This document shows, in pieces, positions 1 to 9,943 of a stretch of DNA of 51,560 nt. Position 1 is the stretch's first letter. Each line of letters begins with the position of its first letter. A program made the position numbers and the translations under genes. The stretch spans positions 635,503 through 687,062 of the forward strand of contig BJOX01000251.1 in the NCBI GenBank assembly GCA_009731375.1, read 5' to 3'. This DNA comes from Paulinella micropora (Eukaryota; Cercozoa; Imbricatea; Euglyphida). Below the pieces are notes generated by a model. It was not told the DNA's origin and searched no databases. It was given only the letters and a program-made list of their open reading frames with translations.

Positions 1-102
1 GGGGGGGGGGGGAAGTTGGGAGTGGGCGTGGTTGACCATATACGTCGATTGATTCGGAGAGTTCTTCTTCAGGTAGCAGACAAAGGAGCAAGTCTAGTGT
101 TC

Positions 103-139
<37 letters not shown>

Positions 140-600
140 TCTCTCTCTGTGTCACACACACCACCCACCTACCCAAAATGTTTAACAACAAACATGCATA
201 TACGTATACACGTGTACACATATACATATTACACATTTACATGTGCTCATAGACACTTTTCATACACAGCATGCCAACTCACATATGCATCATTTTAATG
301 CCACCAGCTGTATATTGTATTTCTTTCTGTCTTCTCTGTCTTCTCTGTCTTCTCTTTCTCTCCTCTCCCTCTCTCGGAAGCAGCGCCTTCAGCACCAATT
401 TTGTTCTGCCAATCGAGCTTGACAAAAGTGTTTTCAGTGTTGTCATATAAGCATATGCTCGCTCTCTCGCTCGCTCTAATACACACACACACACACACAC
501 ACGTACATACTTTATTACATACACATACATACACAATCACACAAACACACACGCACACACACACACACACACACTCGCTGTCTCTCACACACATACACAC
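1..600. repeat. Simple-repeat-rich upstream flank of the LRR gene
   Basis: The stretch opens with a poly-G run (1-12). It holds a CT tract (about 103-146), repeats of the type TCTTCTCTG (about 328-360) and CA tracts (about 480-594). The last CA/CT tract runs directly into the remains of the first LRR exon, so the 5' end of the LRR gene appears eroded or replaced by microsatellite. The open frames here are simple-repeat translations and I see no gene. Confidence 0.8.
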
Positions 601-601
601 A

Positions 602-2415
602 AGTGCTACCGGTGCAGAAAGAGCACAGCACATTGCGAAAGCGTTGTAGGTACCTTCAGCATATCAGCAATAGCCTTGGCGCCTCTGGGCCAATATTATT
701 GTCGATTAGGCTCAACACTTGCAACGCTTCATTAACCTGCACCAACATATGACAATATATTTGCGCCTTTTGCTACCCGCGCGCGGTAGCATCTCTAACA
801 AGTTTTTTTGCATGCAGATGAACACTTCGCTTCGAGAGCTCGACATGCAATCCAACTATATTGGAGCTGAAGGTGCGAGGGCCTTTGGCGAAGCTCTGAA
901 GGTACCTTGATAGCATCTGCTATTGACTGCGCACCTTGTGGTCCGATGCCGTCGCCGTGTACATCGAGAGCGGTGAGGGCTGAGTTCACCTAAACAACCC
1001 ACAAGCTTGTCTTTGACATGCTACCGCGCGCGGTAGCATCTCTAACAAGTATTTTTGCATGCAGATGAATAGTTCGCTTCAAGAGCTCTACATGCAAGAT
1101 AACAATATTGGAGCAGAAGGTGCGAGGGCCTTTGGCGAAGCTCTGAAGGTACCTTGATAGCATCTGATATTGACTGCGCACCTTGTGGTCCGATGTCGTT
1201 CCAGCCAATTTTGAGATAGGTGAGGGTTGAGTTCACCTAAACAACCCACAAGCTTGTCTTTCACATGCTACCGCGCAGCGGTAGCAAGGTTTCAATGGCA
1301 ACTTTGTTTTAGGTCAATTCTACTCTTATCTCGATCAACCTCGGATATAATGGAATCGGACCGGCAGGAGCCCAACATATTGCAAAGGCGCTGGAGGTAC
1401 CTTGAGAGCTGTTCCGAGGGCTTTGGCGCCTGCATCTCCATAGCGTTGTTTCCCAGATATAGTATCTGCAATGTTTTGTTCTCCTGCACATCGACACATT
1501 TTTCGTCGTTTATGCTACCGCGCGGCCGCGTGGTAGCAACACACGTATCAATATATTGGGCTTCATAGGTAAACCAAACCCTGAGGAAGCTGTATCTACT
1601 ATGGAATCATATTGGTGATGACGGTGCCCACGCAATCGGAGAAGCTCTTAAGGTACCTGCAGTGCTTTTGCGATTTGCTTCGCTCCTTCTGATCCGATGT
1701 TGTTGTCTTCCATCACAAGAGAAGTTAAGCTGGTGTTCACCTAACACATGTCCATGATAAATATTCTGCTACCGTGCACTGCGCGGGTAGCAATGTCCAC
1801 TGTTTTACTCCATCTGAGCGAATGTTATAGCCACTCAATCCAAGCTCCAGCAGAGTTGCATTCGCCTATTACATACAGAAGAGTTCGCTTTACCAATGCT
1901 TCCGGGGCCCGGTTGCGTGGCATCGCATGTGTGTTTCATGTGTGCAGGTCAATAGCTCGTTGACTAGCATGGACCTCGGCGACCACAACGAAGGGAAACA
2001 GGCGATCGCAACGTTACTGCGCAGAAACATTGAATGGGCAAGGCTCCATGAGCATGCTCGAAGTGTCATGCCAAAAATCTATGAAGCCTTGCAGCAGTTC
2101 ACTCCCGAGATATGCACCTGCATAGCTTACTACAGTGGGCCTGACTGCTCAGTTGCGATTGCAGAGGAACTTGCGACTCTTTCTCTTCTCTCTCCCTCCT
2201 CCTCCTCCTCTTCTTCTTCTTCCTCTTCTTCTTCTTCTTCGCGAATGTTCTTGTCTTCTAGATCTTCTTCTTCTTCTTCTTCTTCTTCTTCTTCTTCTTC
2301 TTCCTCTTCCTCTTCTTCTTCTTCTTCTTCTTCTTCTTCTTCTTCTTCTTCTTCTTCTTCTTCTTCCTTGAGGAAAAGAAAGGCAGAACGAAGCAAAAAA
2401 GAGACAAGAAAGTAA
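602..2415 (+). CDS. LRR (ribonuclease-inhibitor type) protein, multi-exon, 5' partial
   Basis: I read the exons as about 602-649 (truncated), 818-901, 1065-1148, 1313-1396, 1569-1652 and the terminal exon 1948-2415. Each internal exon is exactly 84 nt, phase 0 at both ends, and encodes one 28-residue LRR starting (V/M)N, with L-x-x-L-x-L-x-x-N-x-IG and an (E/D)GA...(A/G)xALK end (for example GAEGARAFGEALK). Acceptors end in AG, and every donor reads (A)AG or GAG followed by GTACCT. The terminal exon adds about 65 non-LRR residues including several Cys, a long poly-Ser run from a TCT microsatellite, then a basic tail ending in TAA at 2413-2415. The first exon is degenerate: its 5' part is microsatellite and its last codon is TAG where AAG is expected. 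LRRs of this type bind proteins; no other domain is visible, so the partner is unknown. The true start lies upstream or is lost. Confidence 0.78.
649..1657. other. Shared palindromic 5' splice sites (GGTACC) at tail-to-tail LRR exons
   Basis: GGTACC occurs at 649-654, 901-906, 1148-1153, 1396-1401 and 1652-1657. On the + strand the first G ends an LRR exon and GTACCT starts the intron. On the - strand the same palindrome, read in reverse, does the same for the opposing LRR exon. The two exons therefore overlap by the six palindromic bases, and one site supplies donors for both strands. Confidence 0.85.
654..1740 (-). CDS. Complementary-strand LRR exons inside the introns of the + strand LRR gene
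   Basis: In - strand order the exons are 1740-1657 (84 nt), 1483-1401 (83 nt), 1236-1153 (84 nt), 989-906 (84 nt) and 736-654 (83 nt). Each encodes one LRR of the same class, for example starting VNTSLTSL, VNSTLTYL or VNSALTAL and continuing to IGPQGAQ or IGSEGAK. Acceptors (such as TTGTTTAG or GTGCAG) precede each exon, and each ends AAG or CAG followed by GTACCT. The two 83-nt exons each lack one base relative to the LRR frame, so a continuous antisense mRNA would be frameshifted; the other three are intact. The exons sit entirely within + strand introns except for the shared GGTACC. They could be exons of an opposite-strand gene, invertible spare exons, or remnants of inverted duplication. 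I see no start or terminal exon for this strand. Confidence 0.65.
772..1791. repeat. GC-rich palindromes separating LRR modules
   Basis: Five near-perfect palindromes of the form GCTACC-(GC-rich)-GGTAGC occur at 772-790, 1020-1037, 1267-1285, 1514-1537 and 1768-1791. Each lies in the spacer between the acceptor of a - strand LRR exon and the acceptor of the next + strand LRR exon, that is, once per module. The core varies (CGCGCG, CGCGCAGCG, GCGCGGCCGCG) while the GCTACC/GGTAGC arms stay nearly fixed. They could form hairpins in DNA or in the intron RNA, or be recombination sites. Confidence 0.85.
2190..2371 (+). repeat. TCT/TTC microsatellite coding poly-serine
   Basis: An imperfect TCT repeat lies in frame within the terminal LRR exon and encodes a poly-Ser tract interrupted once (about 2240-2265). 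It is followed by a Lys/Arg/Glu-rich tail. Length variation would change the protein without frameshift if it moves in units of three. Confidence 0.85.
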
Positions 2416-2723
2416 AGAAAGGAAAGAAATGAAGGGAAAGGAAAATACCCTTCAAGGGGTCTCAATACAGGGTTGCCATGATACTTAGTCTATGATTTAA
2501 ATATCAACTTAGCGAGCGGCGGCTCGAAAAGAACTATTAAGCAGCAGCAGCAACCACAACCACAACAACAACAGCAGCAGCAGATACGAAAGAGATCCGG
2601 CAGGCGGATTATCCAAGAAACAGTTTCATGATATTTCAACAGCTGACTGAGTAACTGTTGTTCAGTGGAAAAGGGAACTTATTTTTGGGCAGGCTAAACT
2701 AAATGAAGTTTAAGTGGGGGTTT
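2416..2723. other. 3' flank of the LRR gene, no gene seen
   Basis: The stretch contains purine-rich sequence, a CAG/CAA-rich patch (about 2540-2585) and a G-rich run just before 2724 (AAGTGGGGGTTT). That run looks like the polypurine tract that precedes a 3' LTR. No convincing ORF. Confidence 0.5.
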
Positions 2724-2830
2724 TGTAACACCCACTGTATACTACATCGTTATATATTTCGCTATTTTACAGGAATTCACTTGTGGAAGTGATCCCTTGT
2801 TATTATTAATAAATGTATATATCATATGTA
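2724..2830 (+). repeat. LTR-like repeat R, 5' fragment (copy 1)
   Basis: It begins TGTAACACCCACTGTATACT and includes GGAATTCACTTGTGGAAGTGA and a TTATTATTAATAAATG segment. The same order recurs at about 25972-26060 and, inverted, at about 46150-46262. The TG start behind a purine tract suggests an LTR end. Only the first hundred or so bases are recognisable. Confidence 0.6.
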
Positions 2831-4285
2831 GGTTCTAGTGGTCGTTAGAGCCCCCATCAACTTCAAAGCATGTAAACTCAATATTCAAGATTTTGAAGTG
2901 CTGTTTGCACAGAATTCAATGTTTTTATTGGGATTAGGTAGCCGCACGTTTAGTTTTTCAGTGTATTAAAGGTATTGCTATGTTCCAGAGTATGTTCTGA
3001 ATTTTGACAAACTAATTTTCTACCTATGTTTTCCCGTAGTTTTTTTTTTTTGTACCCGTACTTCTCTGCAAAAACCCTTAAGCAGGATTACTCAACATAA
3101 CATGTGAATTCATTTGTGCACTTGTGTGTAAAAATGAATGCAGAGTGCATCAGCAAACAGCATTTTTCAGTTAAAAACACCATACTTGCTATGTCCTGAG
3201 AAGTGAAAATTGCGGTCGAAATTAAGGGTGAAAAATAGTGTGCTACCCCTTTTTTCTAAAACAAACACTTGTGTCATGCTTGCTTTTGCTTGAAACTATG
3301 TGGTTTGAACATTTACCTGCTTTGAAGTACTTGACCTCCGACATGATTTTGATGGCGCCGGCCCGTGAATTTCTGTGGCAATATTTGACAAGACCATGCT
3401 AATTCCCGGAGAGGAAACCAGAAAAGTTTCCAAAAAAATATTTGAACAGACAAGCATATCGACATACGTAGCCTTTGAAGTGAAGGCCGCACTAAATTTT
3501 TTTTTATTTAACGGTTTTTGCGGGATCGACATTTGTAAAAGTCATTGCTAGAGAGGGTTTTGTGTTTTTTTTGTGTGTGTTTCTCATGCATACTTTCACG
3601 TCCCGTGGCCTCAGCCTTGCACAGTCTTTCCAAACGTTGTGTCCATGCTGTCTGCAAAATGGTGTGTTGTAAACTTATCTGTAGCATGTGTTGTTCTTTC
3701 TTCCCTGAAGCCTTTTTTGCACCTGTCTTGTATCACTCCTATATATATGTGTTGTGTGTGCTTTTCTGGGAATGTAATGTGCTGAATCTATTCACAATCA
3801 CATGGTCTTTGTTTTGCATGAGGCGATGCCTGATTAAAATCTGTGTCATTTGGTGACCAAACTGCCAAACTCATGGCTCGAACTATTCCAAAACAAAAAC
3901 TTCAACGCTCCTTTTTCTGAATATAATATTTATCAAAGTTCCTGAGAGTGGCTTTGCCGCCCGTTCCCACCGCTACCGTCCGAAACGCATCAGTCAATGG
4001 TAGCTGCGGCTGCAGCCTTCCGCTTGATGTATACTGATGATTGTCTAAGCTGAGCCTCTTATTATTAAGTAATAATAGTGACCTTTGAAATTTCGATCGA
4101 CGCAGTTGAATCAGTATTTTTTTTTTCAACCTTATTCATCAATATTAGTGAATCCGAGCATAGTATCATATTAATATTATAGTTTTTCTTTTTTCCAGTT
4201 CCGCCGGTCACAATATGAACTACTGACGATACTAATATCATCTCATCATGTCATACTTCCACTGAGCGCTTTTTAAGTTTTGCAG
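2831..4285. other. AT-rich region without a supported gene
   Basis: Short frames exist on both strands (for example 3545-3856 + and 3902-4129 -), but they have T-rich or low-complexity codon use and no recognisable domain. The end of the - frame at 3902-4129 (TDAFRTVAVGTGGKATL) has more ordinary composition and might be an exon; I cannot support it further. Confidence 0.5.
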
Positions 4286-4379
4286 AACGCCTTCTTGCTT
4301 TTCGTAGAGCCGATAAGAAAGCATTTAGGTGAAGTACGTGTCACAGTGAAAATCCAAAGCTTGACCGGCTCTGTTACAG
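4286..4379 (+). CDS. Possible orphan exon, function unknown
   Basis: A 94-nt segment lies between a pyrimidine-rich acceptor (TTTTGCAG) and a donor (CAG then GTAACT). It reads NAFLLFVEPIRKHLGEVRVT... through to a VKIQSLTG-like end without stops. The VTVKIQSLTG string faintly recalls the first strand of ubiquitin-like folds, but it is too short to assign. It sits directly outside the left inverted-repeat arm, so a host gene may have been interrupted there. Confidence 0.25.
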
Positions 4380-4411
4380 GTAACTATTATGTATTCTACG
4401 CATACACTCGC

Positions 4412-5838
<1,427 letters not shown>

Positions 5839-6468
5839 TTCATATTATGTTCAACTACTGCTCCTTTCTTTGTAACACTGCTGTTGGTGATCTGTTCTGG
5901 GCTGCAGACATGCTAAAAAAATCATGGGTGAAATCTTTAGAGATTTTCAATTTTTTTCTGCACTCTTCGGAGGCTGTACAAAATGCTTTTATTAAATAGT
6001 CTGTTTGATTTCCTTCACTTTCTGTACTTGTGCCGGTCTTGTATTTAAATCAAAAAATTTCTGAGTAAGGGCATTATGCCCTATTTTTGCTGGTTTTGGC
6101 CGTTTTGTTTGCAGGCTTAAGGTTACCTTTTTGTAAAAACCTTTGTACATTTAATTCATGATAAGCATACATAGAAAGATATTACATAAAAATTTATTGA
6201 AGAGCATACAGGGAACATATGAAAACTGACTTGTAGGCATCACCCCCCGGGTAGCCGGTAAAAAGTACCTTTTCCTGGTGACAGGTGCACCAGCTTGTTT
6301 TTCAGTATTATTTGTCCGAATTGGACCTGATGCCATTTTATTCCTGGTCTGTTGCCGTTTTCCTTTTTGGCTTCACTGAGCTAATATAACGAGGCATCAT
6401 TCTCATCTTTTGAGGACTGTGTTTGGTTGTATACCGACTTTTTACGAGCTATCGTTGGGGGCATTACA
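5839..6468 (+). other. Probable 5' LTR region of gypsy element 1
   Basis: This stretch has no gene. Its end GGCATTACA at 6460-6468 is followed by TT and then TGGAGTC, the same layout as the 5' LTR end and primer site of element 2 (GGTTACA, TC, TGGAGTC). I therefore place the LTR end at 6468. I could not find the LTR start or a matching 3' LTR downstream of 15763. Confidence 0.4.
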
Positions 6469-6470
6469 TT

Positions 6471-6488
6471 TGGAGTCCAAATCACTAG
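6471..6488 (+). promoter_or_regulatory. Putative tRNA primer-binding site of element 1
   Basis: TGGAGTCCAAATCACTAG begins with the TGG complementary to a tRNA CCA end, two bases after a TTACA LTR end. Element 2 has TGGAGTC at the equivalent position. The primer tRNA is not identified. Confidence 0.45.
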
Positions 6489-7251
6489 GGTGATTTCTTT
6501 CTGCTTTGCCACACAGGCAACAGAGTGAATTTTCACTGACCTGTCTCACACGGGGACGTCAGACGAAAACAAATACTCCAACACAGCTCCCTCATAACTC
6601 TTTCACAAAACAAATAATTTGATTGGTCTCAAGCAGGTGTCTCGTACCCTCTAGCCCAATCAGTATCTGTGTGCTCACAAGGAGACATCAGATACAAACT
6701 CTCTGTCGTTCTTGCTGTTCTCACACAGAGACCAAGAAGAAGGAGGTGGACAGAAGAGTGAAGGAACACACACAAAACACAAACAAGCATAGGGACAGGA
6801 GCACAACACTCTACCCTTCTAGTTTGTGCATTTATCTGCATTATCTCACACATACGTCAGAGTATTTTTGCAAATCTCTGATCGTTTTCTAAAGGTAGGT
6901 CTGAGAACCTATCCAACCGATTGTCGACTTCTCAAGGAGAGCTTTTCTAGCTTCTCTATTACTTGTGTGTAGGTCCAAGTGCCTCATACTAGATACAATA
7001 TAGAAAAGAAGGAGGAGAAAGTAATCTGAGTAAGGAGAACAAGAAATCGGAGAGAGTCTCAAAGACCATTTTTCTCAAACAAAAACAAACATACAAACAG
7101 TGTTTCATAGAGGACAGGGAATCTCACTCTACCCTCTCTATTAGTTTCTCTCTTCATTAGTCAATCGACTGAAGGAGGAACAGAACACAAACGAACAAAA
7201 ACCAAACATAGGAGCTGACACTGTCCTCCTGTTGATCACTACTACGACATC
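6489..7251 (+). other. 5' leader of gypsy element 1
   Basis: About 760 nt lie between the putative primer-binding site and the first ATG of gag, with no long ORF in the gag direction. It is rich in CACA and GAGA patches. It probably holds the transcribed leader and packaging sequence; this is inference from position. Confidence 0.45.
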
Positions 7252-8187
7252 ATGTCGACAGAGACCGCCGAAGTGAGTGAATTCTCGGAGGCAGATCAAA
7301 GAAGAGAAGAAGAAGAAGCAGGAGGAGGAGGAGGAAGAGGATTGAATGAAGGAGGAGGAGGAGGATTGAATGAAGGAGGAGGAGGAGATGAAGGAGTAGG
7401 AGGAGGAGTAGAAGAGGGCTGGGATGATGAAGGAAGATATGGAGGAGACGAAGATGAAGGAGGATTTGAACAAGAAGAGACGGGAGGAGGAGGAGCATAT
7501 GGTAATCCCTTACCACCTGCCTACACGGGAGGAGGAGGACGAAAAATGATCGACTTGATTCATAGTGATGGAGAGGAGATCACAGTGGAGGAACAACAGT
7601 GGGTGCAAGACCACTATGACCTCACTAAAAAAGAGTTTGATAACAAGATGGGGGTAGAGAAGGATACCTATGTGTGGATCCCTCAGGATCAAAGAAGAGA
7701 GAAAAGTCGTGCTAAAAAGGATGTCTATATCCTATTATCAAACACAGCACAGCTCCTCGGCAAACTGGTCTCTGATCCAGAAAAGAGAAAGAAGATACAG
7801 CATATCAAGCTTGAGGACACACACACCCACCTTGAATTACTCGATGCTATCTTTTGGGTGTACACTCAAACCCTGATTTGGGAACGTTCATACGGCCCAC
7901 GATGTGAGGGTTACCTCCAGTACACACACCCAAGAGCAATAGCCAGATTCCTCGCGACTGGTCAGGAGGCAGTCGATGTAACAAAAATGAAGACCAATCT
8001 GGGTTCGAAAAACTCGAGTGGCATATTTCATTTTTTTACGATGGAAATGAAGGCCTTGGAGGAGGGGAAGGCAGAGATGGAAAAAAGCATTAAGGCAGCA
8101 GGAGAAACTCATCCTGTGATTGATGAGTTAGAAGACCGACATAGTTCTGACCAAGATCAGACTGTTGATGGGTGCGTTACTGCATAA
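7252..8187 (+). CDS. gag: Gypsy element 1 Gag, N-terminal ORF
   Basis: The 311-residue ORF begins at the first ATG of the element (MSTETAEVSEF). The first 100 residues are acidic and Gly-rich, with repeated GGGGGLNEGG-type units encoded by GGAGGA repeats. A globular, helix-prone region follows (about residues 105-300). It has no match I recognise beyond its position as structural Gag of an LTR retrotransposon. The next frame is open from 8132, so the two frames overlap by about 56 nt; passage to the second ORF would need a +1 frameshift or restart at the ATG at 8168. Confidence 0.65.
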   Translation: MSTETAEVSEFSEADQRREEEEAGGGGGRGLNEGGGGGLNEGGGGDEGVGGGVEEGWDDEGRYGGDEDEGGFEQEETGGGGAYGNPLPPAYTGGGGRKMIDLIHSDGEEITVEEQQWVQDHYDLTKKEFDNKMGVEKDTYVWIPQDQRREKSRAKKDVYILLSNTAQLLGKLVSDPEKRKKIQHIKLEDTHTHLELLDAIFWVYTQTLIWERSYGPRCEGYLQYTHPRAIARFLATGQEAVDVTKMKTNLGSKNSSGIFHFFTMEMKALEEGKAEMEKSIKAAGETHPVIDELEDRHSSDQDQTVDGCVTA

Positions 8188-9943
8188 GGAGGCATGGAAG
8201 AGATGGATTCCTACCAAGGATCACTCTGTCCTTAAATCACTTAGTAACGCACCACCGGTCGCCAACAAAGCAGGTGTTGACCAATATGTGGAGAAATATA
8301 ATTTTCTCAGATCTGCTTCTGAATTGGTGGCCTTTATCACTCATGCTCAAAAGCTGGTGATATCTGAGAAGAAGAAGGCGAAAGAGAATGAGGAGTTCGA
8401 GAAGACGATGAGACTGGAAAGAATGAAAGCAAAAGTGAGTGGTGCAAAGACACACCCTCCGACATATTTGACCCCACCAGCTCCTGCCCCACCAGCGCCT
8501 GCACCCCCGGGCTCAACTACGGTGGTGGTCACAAACACGGAGAAGGACAGACAAAATATCATAAATGCCTTCAAGGCGAAGAAAGGAGGAGTGGCAAGTC
8601 TCATGCTATATGCCAAGACGAGCTCAGACAAAGACTCTGATGCTTCGCTTTTGAGCAAGCTCAAAGAGATCAATGCCTGCATGAAGGCTTTTCCTTGCGA
8701 CGAAACGCAGGAATACGAGGCCCGTGTTACTGTTCTTGACCAATCTCTAGTTTCGGAGGGATTTTATCTGACACAGTACAAGTTTTTGAGAAAGAAGGAG
8801 GAGATTAAGAGAAACAATTCAACAGGCCTAGACGCTCAGTGTGAACTGGCGGTGGCCACACTCATTTCATATTTTCAATCTCATGGATACCAGCATCTCT
8901 GCACTGGTACTCTCATAGGATTTGAAATCTTTGAGACAGTGGCGATGAGTTTGAGGAGTGCTGTTGGCTTGGCGGCGACCCTTACGGAGGTAGTTTCCTC
9001 CTATGGGCTATTCTATGGCCGCAAGTCGATCATCCTCTATTTCTTCTCGGCGTTACACACAGATAACTCGAGTAAGCTTACTCAGCTCATACAGCAATGC
9101 TCGACGTTTAGCTCAGTGAAGTCCAAGAACTTCCTCGAGACACACGTGTTCGAAAATACGGTTCAAAGCGTTGCTCCGTCAGCACTGTTTCAAGAAGTGA
9201 TGAGTGCATGCTCAAACATGGACTCGCTCACGGAGGCACATACGGCACAGGCAGGCGGTGTACCTGTTGGCGCACAAGCCACGTACACAAACAGAGTTGC
9301 CGGTTGGAAGAGACAGAGAGAGCCAGACCTGAAGACCGCATGTTGGAGGTGGTTCGCGGGCTTGCAGTGTAAGGCACAGATGGAGAACAGAGACTGCTCT
9401 TTCAATCATGATAGGCAGAACCCAACAGCAAGGGCAAATTTTCTGAGCAGGACGGAAGGCAAGGAACCGGGCCTTTTCAATATGCTTCAGATTGCCGCTG
9501 TGAACGAAGGTTGGTATGCCAATATGTGTGATGATGAGGAGTTACGAGAGGCAATCATTACCTACATGAAGAGGATGAAGGAGAAGAAGGAGGAAAGGGA
9601 GAGACAAAAGAACTTAAAGGCCTCTCAAAGAGGACGAGAAGGAGGAGCAGGAGCAGGAGGACGAGGAGGAGGAGGAGGAGGAGGAGGAGGAGGAGGAACA
9701 TGGAGAGGAGCCTCGAGGTGGCAGGGAACCCCTCAGAGAGGAAGAGGAGGAGGTCGGGGATATACCCCTTATGGAGGGAGAGCTGTTCGAGCTCCAGCCC
9801 CCCCACCCAGAGGAGGAGGAGGCTCGTGGGCAAGCTCCAACCCAAATTTCGGTCGAGCTCAGGCCTACAACACTGCCTCGGAGACCGATACGTCATCCTA
9901 CCCGGACACTACTCAAGGTAATCGTTTCGAGGTGGTGGAATGA
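8168..9943 (+). CDS. gag: Gypsy element 1 Gag/nucleocapsid ORF
   Basis: About 591 residues from the ATG at 8168, overlapping the end of the first Gag ORF. The middle is helix-prone, with a Pro/Ala linker (about 8460-8510). Near 9340-9410 lies a Cys-x8-Cys-x8-Cys-x3-His cluster (starting CWRWFAGLQC), a CCCH-like zinc finger in place of the CCHC knuckle usual in gypsy Gag. After a charged coiled-coil-like segment the C-terminus is a Gly/Arg-rich RGG-type region (about 9630-9850), consistent with RNA binding. It ends at TGA (9941-9943), after which the same frame stays open into the protease-like ORF. Confidence 0.7.
   Translation: MGALLHKEAWKRWIPTKDHSVLKSLSNAPPVANKAGVDQYVEKYNFLRSASELVAFITHAQKLVISEKKKAKENEEFEKTMRLERMKAKVSGAKTHPPTYLTPPAPAPPAPAPPGSTTVVVTNTEKDRQNIINAFKAKKGGVASLMLYAKTSSDKDSDASLLSKLKEINACMKAFPCDETQEYEARVTVLDQSLVSEGFYLTQYKFLRKKEEIKRNNSTGLDAQCELAVATLISYFQSHGYQHLCTGTLIGFEIFETVAMSLRSAVGLAATLTEVVSSYGLFYGRKSIILYFFSALHTDNSSKLTQLIQQCSTFSSVKSKNFLETHVFENTVQSVAPSALFQEVMSACSNMDSLTEAHTAQAGGVPVGAQATYTNRVAGWKRQREPDLKTACWRWFAGLQCKAQMENRDCSFNHDRQNPTARANFLSRTEGKEPGLFNMLQIAAVNEGWYANMCDDEELREAIITYMKRMKEKKEERERQKNLKASQRGREGGAGAGGRGGGGGGGGGGGTWRGASRWQGTPQRGRGGGRGYTPYGGRAVRAPAPPPRGGGGSWASSNPNFGRAQAYNTASETDTSSYPDTTQGNRFEVVE

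Noticed and set aside
3545-3856. 103-residue + ORF rich in Cys, Phe and Val
   Set aside because: T-rich codon use, no domain, no splice or start context; likely chance.
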